47,702 bases of DNA from Nemertoderma westbladi (Eukaryota; Xenacoelomorpha; Nemertodermatida; Nemertodermatidae), in NCBI GenBank assembly GCA_032718475.1, contig JAUCBJ010003731.1, positions 1-47,702 of the forward strand, read 5' to 3'. How positions within the stretch are numbered: position 1 is the stretch's first letter; each line of letters starts with the position of its first letter. Positions 39,801-47,702 of the stretch are shown in pieces. A model generated the notes under the pieces. It was not told the DNA's origin, searched no databases, and saw nothing but the letters and a program-made list of their open reading frames with translations. Position numbers and translations under genes: made by a program.

Positions 39801-41573
39801 TTAGTTTACTACAGTTTTACTAGGTTTACCAGTTTCGCCATGTGCATTACAAGTGTGTCTATCACACTTTGCACACACATTTGATACCTTGTTTCTCCGC
39901 TTTGCACCTGTACAGAGATGGCAATATCCTCTTGAATGCGGAGTAGGTTGTGATATCGATGTTGATGGAGCATCCGATGGTATGTCCTGACGTAAACGCT
40001 TCACCAACATCTGAGCATTTGAACTATACGGTAGCCGTTTTCGTGTCGCTATGGTTGGGCTAATAAGTTCCAGCCCAAGCTCCTCAATAAACAAGCGCCA
40101 TTTGTATTTCTTACCCTTGTTCCAGTCGGGATTCACTTCCAGCCATAGTACATAAGCATTATAAGCCGACACATCAACCATGTTGTCAAAGAGAGCTACA
40201 GGCCATCTCTTCGTCTGCCGCTTGCTCCTATAAGTGGATATACACTTATCAAGGTTGTCTACCCCTCCCTTGGTTTGATTATAATATCGTATAATGTCTG
40301 GCTTCTTCTCAACTGCAGTACTGTATGTCACCTTTGAGTGCATTGAACTCATAAGGACAACCACTTTTCCTCTCCTTGGACAGTATGATACTAATGCATT
40401 TCCTGTGGAATACCCCTCCAAGGTCGAATACTGTTCCCGTCTCTTCGATTCACAAAAGCTCTTTGGCAGCTCCTTTCTATTCTTCCTAATAGTTCCAACC
40501 ATAGTCTGGAGGCGCTTTGTCAGTTCGTTTGAAAGGGCCAAAGATGTAAAAAAGTTGTCACATGTTATATTACGGCCCTTTAGTCCCTCCGAAAGATTCA
40601 ACACAACTTGCTTTCCCAAATCTGTCTGCCTAGGACCACCTTCAGGCTTCCCAAGATACACATCTGCTTTCCAACCATACAGCCATAGCTTGATTTCGCA
40701 TCACACAGAAACCAGATCTTTATCCCATACTTATCTGGCTTACTGGGGATATACTGACGGAAGGGGCATCGCCCACGGAATGGGACTAGCTGTTCATCGA
40801 TTGTTACACATTCTCCAACGTTATACATCATTGGTAATTTGCTTGTCCATCTGTCCCATACATCTCTAATTGGCGCCAGTTTGTCAGTTCGCCGTCGCGC
40901 TGAACGGGTGTCCTTGTCATCAAAGCGTAAATATCTTGATATATCAAAAAACTTCTTCAATGACATTGTACTCCGGAATATAGGCCTTCCATATGTATCA
41001 TCCCACAATGTTTTCAATGACTCGTTTCTGGAACGGTATAAACCAGCTAATAATTTTAGCCCTAAGAATGCTCTAATTGACTCCTCATCAACTACATCGT
41101 TGCCACATACTTTATTAGACTCTATATTCGATTCGTCATTTGCACGATAGTTGATATTATCTCACTTGTAATGAACAATTGAAATGACGTCTTTCAATTC
41201 TAGCAACTGCATACCTTGTTACTCCTGGGGTTTCACTTATTATATTTGCCGATGCGCGACGACCTAATTGTGTAGGAGGAATAGTATTCCATATGACTTT
41301 TTGATATTTTCTGGACTCAATTGGACTAGAAGTAACTGTATCCGTATCATCTACAGCCGCTACTGTTTCAAAACTAGTGTCCGAATCTATAGCAGCATCA
41401 GTGTCATCAGATGATAGCCAATATTCATCAGCATTATTCTCTACAACAAAGTCTGAATCGGATTCCAAAGAGCTACAAGAAACAGTATCCCATTCATCAT
41501 CATCCCCACTCGATTCCGTAGACATTTCACCCAAACAGTCAAATATAATGTATATTGAGTTTTGAGATATCAA
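39801..41573 (-). pseudogene. piggyBac transposase, two frameshifts
   Basis: Three overlapping frames together give a near full-length DDE_Tnp_1_7 transposase. The N-terminal frame (41573-41157; the better start is the Met in GEMSTESSGDDDEWD) is acidic and Ser-rich. The middle frame (to 40598) carries LWDDTYGRPIFRSTMS, YLRFDD and ECVTIDEQLVPFRGRCPF with catalytic Asp 1. The last frame (40661-39801) holds NITCDNFFTSLALSNEL (Asp 2), GGVDNLDKCISTYRSKRQTK (Asp 3) and a Cys-rich C-terminus (YCHLCTG, NVCAKCDRHTC). Shifts lie near 41160 and 40665. At the first, the coding sequence changes frame next to CAAGTGAGAT, which looks like a splice donor, but I see no plausible acceptor. Different subfamily from the copy at 17755. 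Confidence 0.9.
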
Positions 41574-41837
41574 AATTCACAGTACCTGATGACTGGAATT
41601 CAAGCACAGAAGAAAGGGACCTACTGAGTTTAGATTTGCAGACCACAGCGTGGTTTTGAGTAGCTGTGACCGTGACCGTGACCGGTACTGGTACTTATCT
41701 AATTTACAATCTGATAATTCTATATAGGCTTCTGCTAGACCACTAGACCAGTACCATACATTCAGTCATCAGTACAGAGAAGGCTAAGATAAGTAAATCT
41801 TTCGTTGATATTGAATGGTATAGGTACAAAACATGAT

Positions 41838-41855
41838 GAGGTCAAATTTGACCTC
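41838..41855. promoter_or_regulatory. inner right palindrome of piggyBac
   Basis: GAGGTCAAATTTGACCTC, perfect 18-bp palindrome, followed by AAAGA exactly as in the outer right copy. Lies upstream of the transposase start, so it could also affect transcription. Confidence 0.6.
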
Positions 41856-42016
41856 AAAGACAATATGTGTATAAATTGTAAAATTGAATAGACCCCCTTG
41901 CAAATTTTTACATTTTTGTTTTTCTAATTAAGATACACTATAAAATAATAAAAGTCACAAAATTTCGAGATAAAATATCAATGTGTGATAAATTATGTAA
42001 GTTCAAATCTCCGATG

Positions 42017-42032
42017 GGTCAAAAATGACCTC
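42017..42032. promoter_or_regulatory. outer right palindrome of piggyBac
   Basis: GGTCAAAAATGACCTC followed by AAAGAGAG, about 16 bp inside the right end. Diverged copy of the same motif. Confidence 0.55.
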
Positions 42033-42052
42033 AAAGAGAGCACAAGGGTTAA

Positions 42053-42302
42053 ATATGTTAATTAAAGACTATGTATTGGTACGACCGACGGCGCCGGCAA
42101 CTGGTATAATCAGATGTAGATTATCTGCATATATCTACATACGTATGCATCTACATACAGACATATCAATCTGCCAATACAACAATAGCAATAGGCTTAC
42201 CCCTACCAACCCCAACCATCCATCGACTCGGCAACTGCAACAATGGAAGTTATGCGAACTAACCAGCTGACCGGCATTCTAAGTTCAGGTACCCACTACC
42301 AG
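42053..42302. other. non-coding gap between piggyBac and hAT
   Basis: Short unstructured stretch with repeated CTACATAC words; no gene. Confidence 0.4.
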
Positions 42303-42319
42303 CAGTGGCGGATCCAGGA

Positions 42320-42353
<34 letters not shown>

Positions 42354-42925
42354 CTTGGCCATTTCAATCATTGGTGACAGGCGAAAATTTTAGTAAACCA
42401 TTAAAAATTAAACTGAATATAAAAAATGGGTTAAACGAACTGAATGACGCCTTTACAAACAAATGAATTCAACTTCCAACCGAAAGTGTATACCGGTAAT
42501 ATAGTATTTATTTTTGGGCCAAACTGGGGTTGGAAAAATCTGAAATAATTAAACGAACGAAAGTATAACATTATTCCTGAACAAAAAATATGTTAATAAA
42601 TGAATTATATATTATTATATTGTCTCATATATTATATTATTATATCAATAATAACAGAATGAATGACATGTGTTCACTGAGTTAAACAAGCATTATTCGG
42701 CGATTCTTCACTGAGAATTTCTCAATCACCGAACTAACATCAACAACTTTTTCTGAATGGATTGCCATCAGTGCTAATCCGGTCAATCTATCTTCTCCCA
42801 TAGTGTTCCTGAGGTACGTCTTAAGACGTTTCAGGGTGCTGAAGCTGCGCTCAGGTGATGAATTTGTTACAGGGAGGGTTGCGAGAATTTTAAAAGGATG
42901 GCAATATTAGGAAAATGATTCCCCC
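42303..42925 (-). pseudogene. hAT transposase C-terminus with 3' terminal sequence
   Basis: On the minus strand from about 42920 the sequence reads HFPNIAILLK, then after a one-base shift LATLPVTNSSPERSFSTLKR, then LKTYLRNTMGEDRLTGLALM, and stops at TAA (42684-42682). That is the hAT family dimerisation domain of the ZMYM/ZBED-like type found in many animal elements. The outer end at 42303 is CAGTGGCGGATCCAGGATTT, a typical hAT terminus, followed inward by 25 G. The 5' part is missing; the relic breaks off at a C run near 42921. An 8-bp target duplication cannot be tested because the other end is lost. Confidence 0.85.
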
Positions 42926-44010
42926 CCCCGGTATGGATAGGGTTAAAGGATATTAATTATTTTCTAGTATAAGATTTAAATAATTATACTTAAAAGTTAT
43001 ACAGCTGTAATCCCCATACAACATTCCATTATAGTTTTTAATTAGTTCAAGTGATTTGCTTTAATAAATGTGTCTTTAATTGATCTAAACGTAATTAAAG
43101 CGGCACAATTATTGAGTAAAAATTTAATCCTTCCCATTATTGGTCAACATAGTCTCTGCGGGGGTGTAGAGCTGCTAGCTGGCTCGGAGATGTTTGTGTA
43201 GCCTTACCAGGGCAGAGGGGAATTGTACTGTAATAGGCAGCCAGGAGTATTGCTATAGCAACACAGACATAACTCCAACCACACTGCCTGTATTTCAATT
43301 CATATTGACTCTATACTATAAATGTTGTATTACTTACTATCTCAGGTGACAGAAGATATAATGACATAAATACTCATGGTTGTTGTAGGCTTATATCTGA
43401 AATAGTTTATTCCGCAATATATTTGTCTGGTTATTTTTTAATTGAATTGTTGCAAAGTAGTAAAATTAATGTTCTTAAAAATAATATTATTATTTTATAT
43501 GTAACCTAGGAAATTAACTACATATTTTCGCTGCAGCTTTAAGAGTGTACATTGATTTAATATTATTTCAATACCCATATTACTACATCGGCATACGATC
43601 GATACGTTGGCGTTGTATCACACATCTCCACATAGATGTATCAGCAGTTACTCGCACAGTTTCAAAACTTCGCATAGTTATAACTGTATAAAGATCGTCA
43701 GTCTTGGTTTAGGAAAAATATTTTAATGCAAAACAGGACGAGCGACGAGCGCAACGAGGCATATAATGAAGACCAGGGGGGTGTTTCACGTAGCTTCATT
43801 TAATTTAGCTTAAATAACACGATCTAAATGACACCTAAATGTCAGGAAGTTTTTACATTTCACGAAACTATCGACTGCTGTCATTTAACGTTAAATGGTA
43901 CCATTTAGATAATTAGGTGTCATTTGGCCTCATTAACATAATTATAGTTCAACAATAAATTATTCAATAATATTATACAATAATTCCACACTCTAGAGTA
44001 CAATGTGTCA
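42926..44010. other. non-coding DNA with a partly palindromic repeat
   Basis: No gene. At about 43778-43930, GGGGTGTTTCACGTAGCTTC and CATTTCACGAAACTATCG, with TAAATGACACCTAAATG and TAGGTGTCATTT as inverse partners, look like a worn MITE without clear ends. The segment 43735-43765 is a GAGCGACGAGCGCAACGAGG word related to the repeat at 38035. Confidence 0.35.
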
Positions 44011-44354
44011 TACAGTCCCAATCCCAATAAACATTAACTTGGTCGTTTTGGCGGCCAAAATGACCAAAATCACCAAAAAAATGTAGTGTATTCCTATGGG
44101 CTACTTGGTCGTTTTGGCGAAGCGATTTAACTCGAATCAGCTCAATCCAGACAGTCTGTCTCCTTGGCCATCCATTTGGTGGATCTGACTAAATGTCGGC
44201 TCGCTTTCATTTTTATTATTGACAGATTGTTAACTTACCCGGCGCTGAGCCTTGCAGTACTGGAGTCCGCCCACTGAGGCATTGATAGAGTACACAGTCT
44301 TATAAAAGGAGTTGAATGGGGCTTCGTTAAAGGAGGAGTATGTATAATAATCTG

Positions 44355-44640
44355 AACGTCCCGAAATTAATTTATGGACGTCCCGAAATTAATTTATGGA
44401 CGTCCCGAAATTAATTTATGGACGTCCCGAAATTAACTATATGGACTTCCCGAAATTAACTTATGGACGTCCCGAAATTAACTTATGGACGTCCCGAAAT
44501 TAACTTATGGACGTCCCGAAATTAATTTATGGACGTCCCGAAATTAATTTATGGACGTCCCGAAATTAATCTATCAACCAATCAGAATCGTAATGAAATA
44601 ACTAATTAATGGACGTCCATAAATTAATTTCGGGATGTTA
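44355..44640. repeat. 22-bp minisatellite, 11 copies, with an inverted partner
   Basis: Eleven tandem copies of ACGTCCCGAAATTAATTTAT plus GG (one unit is 23 bp), of two subtypes (TTAATTTAT and TTAACTTAT). About 45 bp further, GGACGTCCATAAATTAATTT and CGGGATG form an inverted copy, so the array can fold back on it. The arrangement of a tandem array capped by an inverse unit suggests it grew from one end of a small inverted-repeat element. Confidence 0.88.
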
Positions 44641-44719
44641 ATTTCGGAAATTAATTTCAATAATATTTTTTTTTATAATAAAAATTTTTTTAATATTTTT
44701 TTACAATGTATAATTCGCG

Positions 44720-45141
44720 GACACTGCGGGGTGACTACAAAACAAAGACCCAATTATAAAGACCTGCATAATCTTGTTACATGTGTTAACTTTCGTTAAT
44801 TGTTTTGAATCCCCCGTCACGCCTCTGTAACTTGCTCCTTTACTAACCTGCTCCTTTAAATAGCAATGGTACATAACGCTCATTGTGACCTGTACAAAAC
44901 AAAGAGGTAAAGTCGCGTTACGTCCCAAAGAGCGTTAGGTTCCAAAGAGCTTTAGGTCCCATTGCCAGAGAGCGTGAGGTCACATTGCCATTTAAAGGAG
45001 CAGGTTAGTAAAGAAGCAGGTTACAGAGGCGTGTTGGGGAACCAAAACAATAAACGAAAGTTAACACATGTGTTTTGTATTTGTACAGGTCTTTATTATT
45101 TGGGTCGTTGGTCTTTGTTTTGCTAGTCACCCGACACTGCG
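44720..45141. mobile_element. 404-bp foldback MITE with 9-bp target duplication (Mutator-like)
   Basis: Element 44729-45132, with arms of about 160 bp. The left arm starts GGGTGACTACAAAACAAAGA and the right arm ends TCTTTGTTTTGCTAGTCACCC. Both contain TAACTTTCGTT, the GCCTCTGTAAC motif and CTTTACTAACCTGCTCC in mirror order. GACACTGCG flanks it on both sides (44720-44728 and 45133-45141), a perfect 9-bp target duplication. Long inverted repeats and a 9-bp duplication fit Mutator-like (MULE) MITEs. The loop has three AAAGAGC.TTAGGT-like repeats. Confidence 0.85.
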
Positions 45142-46082
45142 GTGTTGCGTGGGGGCCACCAATCCACCCACCCACACTCAACTCCCAACTTCCTGGACAC
45201 TAGGATACTGAGTGAAAGCGTCTGAAACTACTACAGGAACTCCATGACATACTATGGGCTAGCGACTAGGGACTGGCGCCCTTGAACATGTAAACTGTAG
45301 TACCTACTGTACCACCTACCTTAAAGTGACCTGTGGGACCAGCCCATTATTAGTGAGGTCGGCATTTCTCTTTATCCTGCCGCTCTCTTTGTATTACAAT
45401 AGCATACAGCTAACCAATGGCAATGGTCTACCCCCAGTGCGGGAAAGACAAGCTGGCTACCATTGAAATGAATAGGGGAAGGATAATATGGTGTGTTCGT
45501 GTTCCCATCCTAATGTCTGTCGTCTTGGCTCAGCTAAGCTTAAACAGAGCCACAGCCTACAATAGAGCTTTACCTAAATACACTTCCAGTGAGCCAAGCA
45601 GTAGTGGCGGGTTAGCTCCAAAATGCCCATGTAGGATTTCTTCGAAAAAGGACCAATTGGTTGAGTTACGAGTTACAGTGAAAAAGTATTCATGATTAGA
45701 TTTTGCTTTGAACAGGAGAAACAGTACCTTCTTGTATAGTTCATATGTGTACATGTGTTAATTATTAGCGTTGGGCTTATTTCTATGTATTTTTGCCTGT
45801 ATTCTATGTATGTCACGTGAAAACATGCAAGGCCACTAGCGTCCAGTTTAAAAAAATGAAAACAGGATTCACATTCCGAATTATCTACTAATCCCCCCCC
45901 CCCCCCCCCCCCATGCACACTCACCATATAGGCCCAAGTATGATTCACACATGACCTTACATAGCCATCACACCTCTCCTGAGCCACGGTAAATAATATT
46001 AAATCCAGCGAACTTCTAATTAACTCCAGCGAAATTAATTATCAATATATTAATTATATTCAACGCAGATACACAGATAAAA
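45142..46082. other. non-coding interior with a 20-C run
   Basis: No convincing gene. The short plus-strand frame at 45417-45695 has no recognisable domain. C run of 20 at 45893-45912. Confidence 0.4.
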
Positions 46083-46200
46083 CACAATAATTATTTATTA
46101 CATGGGAAAAAAAGTTAAAATGTTTTCACTATTAATTCTCGAGGCATTATATTTACCGTGTGCGAGCGAGGTTAATAAAGGGTCAAGAAAATATTGAAAA
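46083..46200. mobile_element. second copy of the 36326 MITE, right end lost
   Basis: Starts TTTATTACATGGGAAAAAAA and continues with CTCGAGGCATTATATTTACC and GCGAGGTTAATAAAGGGTC, matching the interior of the 36326-36458 element with a few substitutions. The right inverted repeat is replaced by AAAATAAAAATG. Confidence 0.75.
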
Positions 46201-46657
46201 TAAAAATGTTCTATGTTTACCTTACAAAATGAAAAATAAACGTGCGAAATTATTAAAACAGTAGTGTCCTACTCGAACGGAACGGAACTGTCCGGGGGGG
46301 GGGGGGGGGGGGGGGGGTTGGGGAGGGAATGTCCGGAAATCGAAGCCTTTTTCTATCTGCCAACATCCTGGGCTTTACTTACACTCAGCCTCTATTCACT
46401 GGCTGTGATTGACAAGCCAACTTGCCTCAGAAGTTCCTTTCATGAATGCCGCAATTTATATTTGGCCATTTTGGTCGTTTTGGCCGCCAAAATGACCAAG
46501 TTAATGTTTATTGGGATTGGGACTGTAGTTTTCATACTATTTTCGTTAAAACCCATTCGCATCATTCCCATTTGCTTCACTTTGGTAAAATGGCTAGTAG
46601 TAAGGGGTAATGGCCGGTAGTACAGTAGTACTGTAAGGCTACTAAATCTAGTAGGGA

Positions 46658-46876
46658 AAGTGGACAACGGACGAGTTCGATGCACTCATTGATGGTTACG
46701 AGCAGCATTGCCAAATACTCAATGCTCAGTTTTGTTCAACAATTACACTTGCAGGCAAGAATGAATTATATGATAAAATTACCTGCAGGGTTAATGCAGT
46801 TGGTGGGTAAGAACGAACAATGGAACAAATTAAAATAAAATGGTCCAATGAGTCATCGTTAGTGAAAAAATATTAA
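46658..46876 (+). pseudogene. Myb/SANT-like DNA-binding domain (Harbinger-type), one stop
   Basis: The frame reads KWTTDEFDALIDGYEQH, then LAGKNELYDKITCRVNAVGG, a TAA (46808-46810), ERTMEQIKIKWSNESSLVKK and TAA at 46874. This is the Myb/SANT (trihelix-like) fold used by the accessory protein of PIF/Harbinger transposons and by host genes derived from it (NAIF1/MSANTD-like). Apart from the internal stop, the three helices with conserved W...W are complete. Downstream to about 47300 a similar acidic or charged reading is broken by many stops. No Harbinger DDE gene is adjacent inside the window; it may lie beyond the right edge. Confidence 0.7.
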
Positions 46877-47702
46877 ACACAGCGTACTCGAGTATCACTA
46901 AGGAGATTAAGAAAACCGGGGGTGGACAGGTAGAAGTGGATGTGGATGAAGTGATTGAGAATTTTACCTGTATAGAGAAAAGGATAGCAAGAATGATACC
47001 AGAGGATAGATAGATAGGAAAGAATAACCGGTGCGACTGCTGACGTTGTTGTCATTGACCACGGTGTAGTCGGGGAAGGTCCAGTTGAGGATACAAATGA
47101 TAATAAACGCAAGTATCAAAATGAAAACCAAGGAGGAAGTGGAGACTGCAAGGCAAAGACCTTTAAGAGAAGCACAATACAACATGTGGGTGGATGAAGA
47201 CAATCCAATTTTGAAAATAGAAGGAGAGCGATTGGTCATGGAGAAACGACTCCTTGAAATCTAAGAAGAACGGCTAAACAAACATAGAGCGTCGACGACT
47301 GGCTACTGAAGAGTGAAGGCTAATGATATCCGAGAGTAAGTTGCGGAACATGAGTTACAAAAAAGAGTCGCAGAATCTCATGAATAATGGGGGGAATCTT
47401 AACTCAGAGTACAGCCTAACTAACTGACATAAGTTCTTCAATTTATCAGTCGTACATATCAACTGCCTAAACTATAAACTGCAATTAAATCAGTAAGGAG
47501 GTCAAAAAGTACTTCAAATCTATCAGATTGTAAGTTTGCTACTAAATCGCTATCGAATAATCCCACTTTCAACCCCCTCTACCATCTGAGCCGCCGCCAA
47601 TTTAATTTCAAAAGTGGCAATTTTAACCATTTAGTAATTCGTCGATTTACTTTAGATTCAGTTTCAGACTTTGTTTAGGATTTTCTCACACGTACCGGTA
47701 AT
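46877..47702. other. decayed downstream region to the window edge
   Basis: Fragments with coding flavour (VEVDVDEVIENFTCIEKRI near 46935) probably belong to the same Myb/SANT-type protein, but stops are frequent. From 47400 on I see nothing recognisable. Confidence 0.35.

Larger units (their letters stand above)
39099..42052 (-). mobile_element. complete piggyBac element flanked by TTAA
   Basis: TTAA duplications lie at 39099-39102 and 42049-42052, bounding an element of 2946 bp (39103-42048). The ends match as inverted repeats: CCCTTGTGTTCC on the left and, complemented, CCCTTGTGCTCT on the right. Subterminal palindromes of the GAGGTCAAATTTGACCTC type occur three times (separate entries). 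The transposase gene inside runs on the minus strand. Both ends intact and only a few coding lesions suggest a fairly young, non-autonomous copy that could still be mobilised in trans. Confidence 0.92.
44011..46527. mobile_element. TA-flanked inverted-repeat structure (mariner-like ends), 2513 bp
   Basis: The left end at 44013 is CAGTCCCAATCCCAATAAAC, then ATTAACTTGGTCGTTTTGGC. The right end (46525, complemented) is the same for about 60 bp with only a few differences. Both are flanked by TA. CAGT termini with TA duplication are usual for Tc1/mariner/pogo elements. No transposase is visible inside; instead there are a minisatellite, a foldback MITE, a 20-C run, a 24-G run and a second copy of the 36326 MITE. 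Each terminus also holds its own small palindrome (GCCAAAATGACC type), so two separate short MITEs in opposite orientation is an alternative. Confidence 0.6.

Noticed and set aside
41100-41165. Short intron in the second piggyBac (donor-like CAAGTGAGAT)
   Set aside because: The only AG downstream that could serve would make an intron of about 44 bp; a simple frameshift is likelier.
45417-45695. Plus-strand 92-codon frame as a gene
   Set aside because: No domain, no similarity I recognise, lies inside repeat-derived DNA.
1-47702. Host protein-coding genes, tRNA or rRNA genes
   Set aside because: I saw no multi-exon host gene with a known domain outside transposons, and no cloverleaf or rRNA-like sequence; small RNAs cannot be excluded by eye.

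Overview
This window is animal nuclear DNA, most likely from a marine invertebrate. It has no bacterial operon structure. Introns with GT-AG ends are visible, and at least nine classes of eukaryotic transposon lie side by side. I cannot name the species. The AT-rich background, long G or C homopolymers and the recurrent word TAGGCCTA remind me of echinoderm-like genomes, but that is an impression only. I found no confident host housekeeping gene, no tRNA and no rRNA. The window reads as a nested transposon region.

Layout, left to right. 1-809: AT-rich DNA with a C-rich minisatellite. 810-3325 (+): THAP-domain, P-element-like transposase, nearly full length but frameshifted. 3522-3925: dispersed repeat headed by a GC-rich hairpin. 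4446-4600 and 6007-6345: minisatellites. About 6800-7740 (+): decayed PIF/Harbinger transposase. 8574-10613 (+): pogo/Tigger-type transposase with a C-terminal PHD finger, broken by a single in-frame stop. 10747-13989 (+): three head-to-tail fragments of one LINE, the middle one a recombinant duplicate. 14487-16530 (+): LTR-like leader and decayed BEL/Pao-type gag, hit by two more pieces of the same LINE (16555-16851 minus, 17003-17514 plus). 17755-19522 (-): piggyBac with an internal deletion. 20829-21985 (-): three exons of a predicted OB-fold, RPA-like gene. 22830-24780: degenerate satellite and a 133-bp tandem duplication. 25059-35345 (-): a very large Helitron coding region. 35382-36252: a CAG/TAG microsatellite of about 870 bp. 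36326-36458: MITE. 39103-42048 (-): complete piggyBac copy with TTAA ends. 42303-42920 (-): hAT remnant. 44013-46525: TA-flanked inverted-repeat structure carrying a minisatellite and a foldback MITE. 46658-46876 (+): Myb/SANT-like DNA-binding domain of a kind often found with Harbinger elements.

The most interesting stretch is about 20-36 kb, where every coding piece is on the minus strand. From 5' to 3' it holds: an acidic first exon beside the microsatellite; a phase-0 intron of about 2.2 kb; roughly 32 copies of a basic 23-residue repeat with an exact 828-bp (12-unit) higher-order period; a Cys-rich conserved segment; a 208-bp phase-1 intron; a Rep (HUH) plus PIF1-like helicase; and then a separate spliced gene for an RPA-like single-strand-binding domain. 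My inference is that this is one large, recently decayed, multi-gene Helitron, possibly ending at a hairpin-CTAG sequence at 20010. The outer ends are not proven.

Most coding regions carry only one to four lesions, several next to homopolymer runs. Either the insertions are young or the sequence has residual indel errors. Everything rests on reading by eye, with no alignments or database searches.
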